A stretch of DNA of 19,694 nt. Origin: Chlamydiales bacterium. GTDB lineage: Bacteria; Chlamydiota; Chlamydiia; Chlamydiales; FEN-1388. Position numbers and translations under genes: made by a program. Below, in pieces: positions 1 through 6,546 of the stretch. The first letter of the stretch is position 1, and every line of letters begins with the position of its first letter. The stretch covers positions 1 through 19,694 of the forward strand of contig JAJFUY010000024.1 of the NCBI GenBank assembly GCA_021372185.1. Reading direction: 5' to 3'. The notes beneath the pieces were generated by a model. It did no database searches. It saw only the letters and a list, made by a program, of their open reading frames with translations, and had not been told where the DNA came from.

Positions 1-2
1 TT

Positions 3-353
3 TTGAATAGCTTTCCTATGTTTTAACTTGGGTTACATGAGCGACTACTTCTTGCTTTAGCTAGTGGTGCAAGTGTTGTAAGTAGTGATAGTGTGTTTGT
101 GCAGCAGGCCTTTGGTAGAACGTGTGCTATTTTACCATATCTCTCTACGAGCTATGATACGGTGAACAAGAAGATCGAATTAGCTTTACAGGACGAGGAA
201 GCAAGGTTTACTAAAGTGATGGCAACTCACGACACACTCAAAAAAAATCACACCTGGGACGTACGAGCTAAAATGCTAGTAGAGACGCTTGAACCACTGT
301 TAGACAATGATAAAAAAGAAGCTGATAACCCCTTTTCGGGGCTTTTTTCATGA
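3..353 (+). pseudogene. CgeB-like glycosyltransferase, C-terminal fragment with in-frame stop
   Basis: Only the C-terminal part lies in the window, running in from the left edge. The frame beginning at base 3 reads LNSFPMF, a TAA stop at 24-26, then LGLHERLLLALASGA. This matches the conserved 'LN..P.F..G.HeR...A...Ga' block of CgeB/DUF3880-type glycosyltransferases (Glyco_trans_1_2), with the stop where a Lys or Gln usually sits. The remainder keeps family features, including 'NHTWDVRAKMLVETL' near the end, typical of the last helix. Homology continues on both sides of the stop in the same frame, so a nonsense mutation is more likely than a true start at GTG 93, which has no convincing ribosome binding site and would remove the sugar-nucleotide-binding block. 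The stop codon overlaps the next gene's ATG (ATGA at 350-353), suggesting one operon. A sequencing error cannot be excluded. Confidence 0.62.
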
Positions 354-1252
354 AGCCAACGTTTAGAGAAATGATGGGTATATTACCTACTGGTATTCAT
401 CCATCAAAAGATGGGCTAGTCTTTGATATCTATGACGAAGAGCTTTTAGAATATCTTGAAGGGGAATATCTTAAAAATGTTTCCAAACTAATAGATGCCC
501 GCCCTGCCAAAATACCACGCCTAGTGCACTTTATCTGGCTTGGGCCAAAGCCCTTTCCTGAAGAGTCAGTAATAAACGTACTATCGTGGAAAAAATACAA
601 TCCAGAATGGCAGCTGATATTTTGGACAGACGATAAAGACCGCCCCTGCCCGATAGAAGGCATGCAAAAACGCCTTGTACAAGAGTATGACTTTAAAGAG
701 ATGGCGCCACTGATTGCCTTGTCGACAAACTGGGGCGAAAAATCAGACCTGATGCGCTACGTGATAGTATCTGACATGGGTGGCTTTTATGTAGATCATG
801 ATAGTGAAGTAGTAAAATCTTTTGAGCCCCTTCTGTCGTTTGATGCTGTCATATGCTGTGAGGAGCCTGCCTGGAGAGGCGGGGCATCCGACAGTCACGT
901 GCTCTTTCAAAACGGCCTCTTTGGCTTTATTGCAGGGCACCCAATCTTGAAACAAACTCGAGAAAATATCCAAAAAATCTGGCACGAACTAGATGTCCTA
1001 TATCCTGATAATGGGGCGCTGACGCCATCATGGAAGGTGCTAAGAAGAACCTTCGACTGCTTCACCCTAGCTGTAAAAGAACAGCTCATTACAAGCAAAA
1101 ATACTCTCATCTTGCCTACCTGTTACTTCTTCTCAAACCGCATACTCTCACCACAAGACATCGAGCGTTTCTACAACGAAGGCGTCATCTGGTCACACCA
1201 CAAATACGCCGGCCTCTGGGCCGACGGCGCCTGGGGCACAATCTTTGAATAA
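350..1252 (+). CDS. GT32/TcdB-like DxD glycosyltransferase
   Basis: This 300-residue protein has the plan of glycosyltransferases with a sugar-binding DxD region (Gly_transf_sug, GT32/OCH1 and clostridial-toxin-like). It opens with 'IPRLVHFIWLG' (residues 55-64), followed by 'SWKKYNPEWQLIFWTDD' (79-95), the usual first strand and helix of the nucleotide-sugar fold. The catalytic block is 'SDLMRY' (132-137) followed by 'GGFYVDHD' (144-151), where D149 and D151 form the metal- and UDP-sugar-binding DxD. 'WSHHKYAGLW' (281-290) near the C-terminus resembles the end of family members. No signal peptide or membrane segment is seen. Acceptor and sugar are unknown: it could modify surface glycan or act as a secreted effector. 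The start overlaps the preceding glycosyltransferase stop by four bases, implying translational coupling. The last ~170 bases are C-rich and G-poor. Confidence 0.85.
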   Translation: MKPTFREMMGILPTGIHPSKDGLVFDIYDEELLEYLEGEYLKNVSKLIDARPAKIPRLVHFIWLGPKPFPEESVINVLSWKKYNPEWQLIFWTDDKDRPCPIEGMQKRLVQEYDFKEMAPLIALSTNWGEKSDLMRYVIVSDMGGFYVDHDSEVVKSFEPLLSFDAVICCEEPAWRGGASDSHVLFQNGLFGFIAGHPILKQTRENIQKIWHELDVLYPDNGALTPSWKVLRRTFDCFTLAVKEQLITSKNTLILPTCYFFSNRILSPQDIERFYNEGVIWSHHKYAGLWADGAWGTIFE

Positions 1253-1262
1253 TAACGGTTGT

Positions 1263-1370
1263 GATTGAATCGCCCTTAAGCCGGGCTCCAATATTACACC
1301 ATGCCTTTTCCCACCGTTCCCTTGCGGTCACGGTGGGCTTCGTTCAGTCGCCCTGAAGGGCTCTAAAACC
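1263..1370 (+). repeat. ~105-nt palindromic repeat, copy 1 (plus)
   Basis: The modules in order are GATTGAATC (1263-1271), the end block GCCCTTAAGCCGGGCTCC (1272-1289), an 8-bp-stem hairpin CCCACCGT/ACGGTGGG (1310-1317 with 1330-1337), a linker GCTTCGTTCAGTCG, and a second hairpin GCCC-TGAA-GGGC (1350-1361) followed by TCTAAAACC. It begins ten bases after the glycosyltransferase stop codon and could also form a terminator-like structure in that transcript. A degenerate chimeric piece at 1407-1452 joins an inverted linker to a forward second-hairpin sequence, suggesting recombination between copies. Confidence 0.85.
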
Positions 1371-1504
1371 GAATCACTAAAGTTTTGTTTCGAATATTTG
1401 CGCGAAAGTCCGTTTAGAACGACTGAACGAAGCCCTGAATGGCTCTAAGACCATTGACATGGTTGTTTTTCGATAAACGTGTAGGAAATTTGCGGAGCTG
1501 TATT

Positions 1505-1607
1505 AGAGTCCGCTTAGGACGACTGAGCGTAGCCCACCGTGACCGTAGGGAACGGTGGGGAATAGGATAGATGAAATCTTGGAGCCCGGCTTAAGGGCGA
1601 TTGAATC
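1505..1607 (-). repeat. ~105-nt palindromic repeat, copy 2 (minus)
   Basis: This is an inverted copy of the same unit. AGAGTCCGCTTAGGAC (1505-1520) replaces the GCCC-TGAA-GGGC hairpin with a diverged but still self-complementary GTCC/GGAC. It is followed by the linker complement, hairpin CCCACCGT/ACGGTGGG (1533-1540 with 1552-1559), a conserved spacer containing GGATAGATGAAATCTT, and the end block GGAGCCCGGCTTAAGGGC (1581-1598), closing with GATTGAATC (1599-1607). Preserved pairing despite base changes suggests that the folded structure matters. Confidence 0.85.
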
Positions 1608-1685
1608 ACACACATTTTCGTAAATTTGTTGTTCAAAATTGATAGCACTTTTAGACTTTATCTCAAAAAAATGATGAGGTGTTGT

Positions 1686-2156
1686 ATGGGGCATAGCTGT
1701 GTTGAGGTGTATATCCATGCTATTTTTTCGACAAAAAATAGATTTCCTCTTATTCCTGAAGAATTAGAAACACGGCTCTATGCCTATATCTCGGGGGTTG
1801 CAAAACAAAATAATATCCCAATTTTAGATATTAACGGGGTGTCGGATCATATCCACATTCTTCTGAAATTATCGAGTACCATAACAATTAGCACACTACT
1901 GAAAGAATTAAAATCCTATAGCTCAGCCTGGATGAAAAAGCAAAACATCAAAGATTTTGCCTGGCAGGAGGGCTATGCGGCATATTCATGTTCTATCACC
2001 CATGTCGATGCCCTAAAACAGTATATTGCCACCCAAAAGGAACACCATAAAACCGTTACGTATGTCGACGAAATCATCAGGTTAAACAAACTTTGGAACA
2101 CTAATTTTTCACCAGATGCAAAATCTGATACAGAATCCGATTTGAATCGCCCTTAA
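1686..2156 (+). CDS. IS200/RAYT-type HUH tyrosine transposase
   Basis: This 156-residue single-strand DNA transposase belongs to the Y1_Tnp family. It has 'EVYIHAIFSTKNRFPLI' (7-23) at the N-terminus, the HUH metal-binding pair H55-I-H57 in 'DHIHILLKL', and 'FAWQEGYAAYS' (91-101). The latter motif and the double His at 120-121 are characteristic of the REP-associated (RAYT) branch. The catalytic tyrosine is probably Y113 in 'QYIATQKEHH' (112-121). ATG 1686 is chosen because GAGGTG lies four bases upstream and the conserved N-terminus starts there; TTG 1626 and ATG 1671/1674 are less likely. The last five codons (DLNRP) and the TAA stop are supplied by the neighbouring palindromic repeat, so the original C-terminus may have been replaced. 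The HUH pair and tyrosine are intact, so the protein may be active. Confidence 0.9.
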   Translation: MGHSCVEVYIHAIFSTKNRFPLIPEELETRLYAYISGVAKQNNIPILDINGVSDHIHILLKLSSTITISTLLKELKSYSSAWMKKQNIKDFAWQEGYAAYSCSITHVDALKQYIATQKEHHKTVTYVDEIIRLNKLWNTNFSPDAKSDTESDLNRP

Positions 2157-2245
2157 GCCGGGCTCTGGAAAATGGAATTACCTATTCCCACCGTTCCCTT
2201 TGGTCACGGTGGGCTTCGATCAGTCGCCCTGAAGGGCTCTAAAAC
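2139..2245 (+). repeat. ~105-nt palindromic repeat, copy 3 (plus)
   Basis: The copy starts with GATTTGAATC (2139-2148, one extra T compared with the other copies), then GCCCTTAAGCCGGGCTC, hairpin CCCACCGT/ACGGTGGG (2187-2194 with 2206-2213) and GCCC-TGAA-GGGC (2226-2237). Its first 18 bases are translated as the end of the transposase and contribute its stop codon. After it, the CCTGAAGGGCTCTAAAAC module recurs at 2288-2305 and in degenerate form at about 2337-2352, each followed by a similar 'CTAAGGTGATATTT' or 'CCAAGGTGATTATTT' stretch. This looks like a short decaying tandem array within the block. Confidence 0.83.
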
Positions 2246-2375
2246 AAGCCGCCAAGGTGATTATTTGATAACGTTGGTACACAATCGTCCTGAAGGGCTC
2301 TAAAACCGATCGCTAAGGTGATATTTGGGATTTAATCGTCTTGAAAAGACCGAATTTTAAGATGTTGTTTGTTCG

Positions 2376-2478
2376 AGAGTCCGTTTAGGACGACTGAGTG
2401 AAGCCCACTCGAGACCGAAGGGAACGGTGGGAATAGGATGGATGAAATCTTAGAGCCCGGTTTAAGGGCGATTGAATC
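2376..2478 (-). repeat. ~105-nt palindromic repeat, copy 4 (minus)
   Basis: This inverted copy begins AGAGTCCGTTTAGGAC (2376-2391), has a damaged first hairpin (CCCACTCGAGACC replaces CCCACCGTGACC, leaving about five paired bases with GTGGG), keeps the GGATGGATGAAATCTT spacer and ends AGAGCCCGGTTTAAGGGC plus GATTGAATC (2470-2478). It is closest to copy 2. It lies directly 3' of the convergent dnaA gene, so transcripts from both sides would run into this palindromic block. Confidence 0.83.
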
Positions 2479-2485
2479 ACGAACG

Positions 2486-3886
2486 TTAATCTAGGAGCTT
2501 GCGTTGGATGGTGCTTAGGGCCAGAGCCAGGTCGTTGCCTGGGGTGGACATCTGCTTTTGGATTTGGCGGATGGCGGACATTACGGTGGAGTGGTCGCGT
2601 TGGAAGAGGTCGCCTATTTGCATGTAGGGGGTTTTCAAGAGCTCGCGGCATAGGTGCATGGCAAGCTGTCTTGGAATTACGCATTCGCGTGATTGGGATT
2701 TGCCTACAAGGTCTTCTTGCGCAAGGCTAAAGTGGTCCGCTACTGCTTGGATGATGCGATCTGATGAGATGGCTTTTTCTTTTTCGTTTTCTATAAGGTC
2801 TGAGAGCATTGCCTTCACAGCATTCAGCGGCAGGTGCACTTTTTGGCCGCTTTTGTTGAGATGTGATCTTAGCATGAGGGCTTCTAAGGCCTTAACCGCA
2901 GATTTTGGGTTTGTGGCAAAGCTTTCTGCTAAAAATTCTAGCGTTCTGGCCGACACGGGGTATTGGTATGAGGCGGCTTTATGCTCCAAAATCTTGGCGA
3001 TGTCTTTTTTCTGTGGGGGAGTAAGAGGTAGCACGATACCCCATTCAAAACGTGAGATCAGCCTTGGTTCTATAAACTGCAGTGACTGTGGCGGCACGTT
3101 TGAGGAGAGTATAATCTGTTTACCTTCGGTATGCAGTGTGTTGAAGGTATGGAAGAACTCTTCTTGTGTGGCGTTTTTGCGGCCAAAGACCTGCACATCG
3201 TCAATAAGTAACACATCGGCATTGCGGTAGGTGTTTCTAAAGTGAGACATCTCGGAGCTACGGATAGCCTTTACAACGTGTTCTGTAAAGAGCTCTGAGC
3301 GGGCATATACTGCTTTATAGCCAACTCGTCGTAATTTTTGTGCCACGGCCATTAAAAGGTGCGTTTTACCAGATCCTGATTGCCCATATAAAAAGATCGG
3401 ATTTAAAAAATCACGAATTGAGGCAGGAGTTTGCCCAGAAAAAGCGGACATAGCCTGCACTTTACTATCTACTAAACGGCCCGTGAGCTCTTCTAGCAGC
3501 TTATAGGCCACTTTGTTGTCATCTGAGACGAGGAAGTCATCCAATGTACAAGATGGGTCAAGCTCATCAAAGAAAATCTGAAAAGAAGGCTCTGGAGTTG
3601 GGCTTGTGCCTTTTAGGCCTTGAGGCTTTCTTTTGCGCGGAGCTGTTGGTATATGCTCCGGCATAGAAAGGTGCACTTTAATAGGCTTTTGGTTGTTGTT
3701 AACAAGCGATGCACACTTAGAGCGTATATGCTCATCAAACCAAAGGACCTGGAATGAGTCTTGAGCCTCTAGATATATATTGCAGGCGTCAAAGCGCAGG
3801 ACCTTAAGCGTTCGAAGCCAGCGCGAGACTGTTTCTTGGCCATATTCTTTTTCTTGATGTGCAAGAAACTGGTCCCACGCCTGCAT
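2486..3886 (-). CDS. dnaA: Chromosomal replication initiator DnaA
   Basis: This 466-residue protein, of normal length, is the AAA+ initiator that opens the replication origin. Domain I (1-75) is the helicase/DnaA interaction region and a low-complexity linker follows. The AAA+ core shows Walker A GQSGSGKT (168-175), Walker B LLIDD (226-230), the sensor stretch 'IILSSNVPPQ' (258-267) and arginine-finger region 'PRLISRF' (274-280). Domain IV carries the DnaA-box-binding signature 'RDHSTVMSAIRQI' (430-442). ATG 3886 has GGAG nine bases upstream and follows the yidC stop by 13 bases, so the two genes form an operon. The yidC-dnaA order matches the chlamydial dnaA next to the 60-kDa inner membrane protein gene; a second dnaA is expected elsewhere in such genomes. 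The final ~150 coding bases are strongly C-rich and G-poor. Confidence 0.96.
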   Translation of the reverse strand: MQAWDQFLAHQEKEYGQETVSRWLRTLKVLRFDACNIYLEAQDSFQVLWFDEHIRSKCASLVNNNQKPIKVHLSMPEHIPTAPRKRKPQGLKGTSPTPEPSFQIFFDELDPSCTLDDFLVSDDNKVAYKLLEELTGRLVDSKVQAMSAFSGQTPASIRDFLNPIFLYGQSGSGKTHLLMAVAQKLRRVGYKAVYARSELFTEHVVKAIRSSEMSHFRNTYRNADVLLIDDVQVFGRKNATQEEFFHTFNTLHTEGKQIILSSNVPPQSLQFIEPRLISRFEWGIVLPLTPPQKKDIAKILEHKAASYQYPVSARTLEFLAESFATNPKSAVKALEALMLRSHLNKSGQKVHLPLNAVKAMLSDLIENEKEKAISSDRIIQAVADHFSLAQEDLVGKSQSRECVIPRQLAMHLCRELLKTPYMQIGDLFQRDHSTVMSAIRQIQKQMSTPGNDLALALSTIQRKLLD

Positions 3887-3899
3887 GTTGTTAGTCTCC

Positions 3900-5840
3900 T
3901 TACCCCTTCTTGGGTAGCTTTTTACTTGTTGGCTTTACTTCAATTACAACATCGCCATTATTTGTGGCAGATTGCATTTTCTTTGTTGTCCACCATTGCT
4001 GGAGGATGCCAAGAAGCATAGATGAGATCCAGTAGATGTTTAAACCAGATGGGAAGTTATAAAACATCACTGTCATCACAACAGTCATAATGTTACCCAT
4101 CATACGCTGCTGGCGCTGCTGGTCTGTCCAGGTGTTTACATCTTTAGGCAGAGATGACATCACATTTTGCTGGAAGTACATAATACCACCCAAAATGATT
4201 GGCAAGAGGTGGAACTCATTACCAATGATTGGAAGGTGATAGCCCCATGTAAAGAGCACATCAGGTGAGGTGAGGTTATCAATCCAGCCTGGGATAAACG
4301 GCACACCACGTAGCTCAAATGTGGTTTTAAGTAGGTCAAACATACCAATCAAAAATGGGAGCTGCAGTATGAGTGGCAAGCACCCTGAAATTGGGTTTAC
4401 GCCTTTAGCGCGATAAATTGCCAAGATTTCCATCTGGGCTTTTTGTGGGTCTTTTTTGTACTTTTCTTGGATCTGTTTAATCTGAGGCCCTACCTCTTGC
4501 ATACCCTTCATAGACTTAATAGACCATGTGTTAAGAGGGTAGAGGAGTAAGCGTAGAACGATAGTTACAAACACAATAGAGAGCGCCCAAGAGCCAGTTA
4601 CGGCATGGCACATCTTCATTAAGAAAAAGAGCATCTTTGCAAATGGCTCTGAGATGAATGAAAACCAGCCAAAGTAGGTCTGGCAAGCAATAAAGTCAGT
4701 CGATGTACCTGTTACTTTAGTGTTGTATTCATCTACCGCAGTAAGCACTTTTTCACCAAATGGGCCGGCAAATACACAAAGCTCAGTGACGCCACTTTGA
4801 GCTTTTAACGGCGTAAGAACGTTGTATCCTGCCATATCATCTTGAGAATAGCGGGCATACTCTGGGTCAATAAGAGCAATTCTTGATGGGTCTTCTTTAC
4901 CAGTTACTTTATCTACTTTAAAGCCAGTCTCACGGCCCTTTGTAGGGTCTAAGATAATGCCAAAAAAGCCGTTACCGTTGCTAATCCAGTCGGGGGCCGT
5001 TGTAGTGTTTGTGTAGACGCTACTTGGTAGGTCAACTTTTAACACATCGTTCCCTTTACCTTTTGTGATGCGGTACTTAATGACAGATCCTGATGCACCT
5101 GATTGCCATTCTACTTCTGGCACGCCGCTTGTAAGCCAGAGACCTCTTTGGTCGCCTTCAACTTTGATAGTGACATTAAAGCTGTAAGGCACGTTTTCTT
5201 TTGGGAACGAAAATGTTTTTGTGATTCTTCTATGTGGCTGTGAGGCCTCTAGCACGATAGAATTTGCTGTAAAGCTCTTTACTTCGTAGTTAAGGGAAGC
5301 CACTTCTGGGTACTCAGAAACAACATTTAAGCTATGAAGCTTTGTTGGCACTAAAAATGAGGGGCCGGCATCTTGACCAATAATATCACGGCGGATAAGA
5401 GGATAGTAGCCACCAAGTACCGGTGCATGCATTTTGCCTTGAGAATCCTTGGCAGGACGAAGTGGGAAGATGGCATTGTGCGGGCTTTTTTCTAGCATTT
5501 CGCGGTCAATTTCGATTGGTAACACAGCACTAAGTGTGTTTTTAGCCGTCTTAAATGGGAGGTTAATTTCTACTAGTGAGCCGCCAATATTTGAAAAGAC
5601 GAGCTGGAGGTAGTCATTTTCTAGGATGTAGTACTCTTGTGTAGCTGGTTTTTCAGAGACAGTAGATGCTACAAAGGGAGCCTCTGTTGCTTCTTCTGCT
5701 TTTGGAGCGCTAGACTGTTTTTGCGCTTGAGCCAGTGCCCAGGCAGCTTTTTCATCTTTATTCATATAGTCAAACCCAAGGCGAACAAAGAAGAGTGTTA
5801 GCGTGAGTGAAATGATAAACAATATCGTGCGTTTGTCCAT
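3900..5840 (-). CDS. yidC: Membrane protein insertase YidC
   Basis: This 646-residue YidC/Oxa1 insertase catalyses insertion and folding of inner-membrane proteins, alone or with SecYEG. Residues 6-24 form the first transmembrane helix. Residues ~70-375 form the large periplasmic beta-sandwich domain found in Gram-negative YidC, preceded by an Ala/Glu-rich linker. The conserved Oxa1 core runs from ~388 to 620, with transmembrane segments near 415-437, 484-505, 540-557 and 583-612. R430 in 'VLRLLLYPL' is the positively charged groove residue, and 'KEKYKKDP'-like helices (456-464) form the cytoplasmic hairpin. The C-terminus is basic (KKLPKKG), which fits ribosome contact. ATG 5840 has AGGA seven bases upstream. 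It is the first gene of an operon with dnaA and diverges from the hypothetical gene at 5955; the 114-bp gap must hold promoters for both, but only weak matches are visible. Confidence 0.95.
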   Translation of the reverse strand: MDKRTILFIISLTLTLFFVRLGFDYMNKDEKAAWALAQAQKQSSAPKAEEATEAPFVASTVSEKPATQEYYILENDYLQLVFSNIGGSLVEINLPFKTAKNTLSAVLPIEIDREMLEKSPHNAIFPLRPAKDSQGKMHAPVLGGYYPLIRRDIIGQDAGPSFLVPTKLHSLNVVSEYPEVASLNYEVKSFTANSIVLEASQPHRRITKTFSFPKENVPYSFNVTIKVEGDQRGLWLTSGVPEVEWQSGASGSVIKYRITKGKGNDVLKVDLPSSVYTNTTTAPDWISNGNGFFGIILDPTKGRETGFKVDKVTGKEDPSRIALIDPEYARYSQDDMAGYNVLTPLKAQSGVTELCVFAGPFGEKVLTAVDEYNTKVTGTSTDFIACQTYFGWFSFISEPFAKMLFFLMKMCHAVTGSWALSIVFVTIVLRLLLYPLNTWSIKSMKGMQEVGPQIKQIQEKYKKDPQKAQMEILAIYRAKGVNPISGCLPLILQLPFLIGMFDLLKTTFELRGVPFIPGWIDNLTSPDVLFTWGYHLPIIGNEFHLLPIILGGIMYFQQNVMSSLPKDVNTWTDQQRQQRMMGNIMTVVMTVMFYNFPSGLNIYWISSMLLGILQQWWTTKKMQSATNNGDVVIEVKPTSKKLPKKG

Positions 5841-5954
5841 GAAAAATCCTTATTTTGAGCAATCAAAGTAGCACATTAAGAGTAAAAATACTACCCTATC
5901 ATCGTATTTATCGTAAGCTTATATATTCATATTTTAAATAAATGAAATAGTAGT

Positions 5955-6443
5955 ATGTCAGGATTATTACCCGCATCATGGACGTCTAGCGGCAGCGGAG
6001 CCACTTTTCAAGCCGCATTTGAAAATCTATGGCATCAAACAATTGCACCTTTTGCTCAACCTATATTAGATCCAGTTCTTAAAGAAATAAAAGTTTCAGT
6101 GATTTTGCCGGCTATTGCTGTAGCAACAATACCAACATGCTTGAAGCAAGCTGCATCATGCTGGGGAAGAGGTGAGCGAGGTCAGGCTATACAGAATCTA
6201 GCAGTAACAGCAGGTATAGTTGGCTATGCTGCAACAGAACCCCTTAAAGAAGTGGCTACTGTAGCAGTTGGTGTGTATGCCCTTTACCAGACATCGAAAT
6301 ATCTCACTTCGTGCTGCTTTTCAAATCGAAAGTATTATCCAGTCGGCGAAGAATTTAGCAAGAGAATGATGTGCCCTAATAGTAAATGTTTTGACTATTT
6401 CACAATTAGATTTAAAAATGGCGATTTTATAGTAACAAAATAG
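5955..6443 (+). CDS. Hypothetical hydrophobic protein, possible inclusion-membrane type
   Basis: I do not recognise this 162-residue protein. It has two hydrophobic stretches, residues 46-62 and 83-113, separated by a short Cys- and Arg-containing loop (CWGRGERG). The layout recalls the bilobed hydrophobic domain of chlamydial inclusion-membrane proteins, but the second stretch contains charged residues and the match is only suggestive. The C-terminal 45 residues are polar and Cys-rich ('SCCFSNRKYYP', 'CPNSKC'). ATG 5955 lacks a clear Shine-Dalgarno, so the start is uncertain. It is a single gene, divergent from yidC and closed by the hairpin at 6469-6507. Unlike neighbouring transcription-unit-terminal genes, its 3' end is not C-rich. 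Confidence 0.6.
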   Translation: MSGLLPASWTSSGSGATFQAAFENLWHQTIAPFAQPILDPVLKEIKVSVILPAIAVATIPTCLKQAASCWGRGERGQAIQNLAVTAGIVGYAATEPLKEVATVAVGVYALYQTSKYLTSCCFSNRKYYPVGEEFSKRMMCPNSKCFDYFTIRFKNGDFIVTK

Positions 6444-6468
6444 TCATTTATTATTAGAAATCTGATAA

Positions 6469-6507
6469 AGAGCTTTAAACAACCCTTGCGGGCATGTTTA
6501 AAGCTCT
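6469..6507. terminator. Strong hairpin between hypothetical and kinase genes
   Basis: AGAGCTTTAAACA (6469-6481) and TGTTTAAAGCTCT (6495-6507) are a perfect 13-bp inverted repeat, with an inner CCC-TTGC-GGG stem (6483-6492). No T-run follows on the plus strand, so it is not a textbook intrinsic terminator. Its position 25 bases after the upstream stop codon suggests termination or 3'-end protection; it ends 40 bases before the kinase start, so a leader role is also possible. Confidence 0.55.
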
Positions 6508-6546
6508 GCTATACTCCTCGGCCTATATTTGTATGTTGAGGATAGA

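Larger units (their letters stand above)
1263..2478. mobile_element. Composite RAYT/IS200-like element with flanking palindromic repeat blocks
   Basis: A tyrosine transposase gene (1686-2156) sits between two blocks, 1263-1607 and 2139-2478. Each block holds two copies of a ~105-nt repeat in opposite orientation, with the GCCC/GGGC ends outermost. Both blocks are bounded by the near-palindrome GATTGAATC (GATTTGAATC at 2139-2148). The transposase is therefore bracketed by the inner repeats 1505-1607 (minus) and 2139-2245 (plus), and its stop codon lies inside the latter. The right edge stops eight bases short of the dnaA stop codon. The arrangement recalls REP/BIME sequences associated with RAYT proteins, but the units are longer than classical REPs, and the true ends of the mobile unit cannot be fixed from one locus. 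Confidence 0.65.

Noticed and set aside
1626..1685. Upstream TTG/ATG starts that would lengthen the transposase by up to 20 residues.
   Set aside because: Family members begin near 'MGHS', and the Shine-Dalgarno GAGGTG is placed correctly only for ATG 1686.
2225..2352. Regularly recurring short palindromic units that could suggest a CRISPR array.
   Set aside because: There are only two or three degenerate copies, the spacers are similar to one another, and no cas gene is near.
2658..3230. A 190-codon plus-strand open frame.
   Set aside because: It is antisense to the DnaA coding region and its translation is low-complexity Ser/Cys-rich sequence with no family features.
5841..5954. Possible promoters for yidC (TTACGA-17-TAGTAT on the minus strand) and for the divergent gene.
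   Set aside because: The boxes match poorly (3/6 and 4/6) in a very AT-rich gap where such matches arise by chance.
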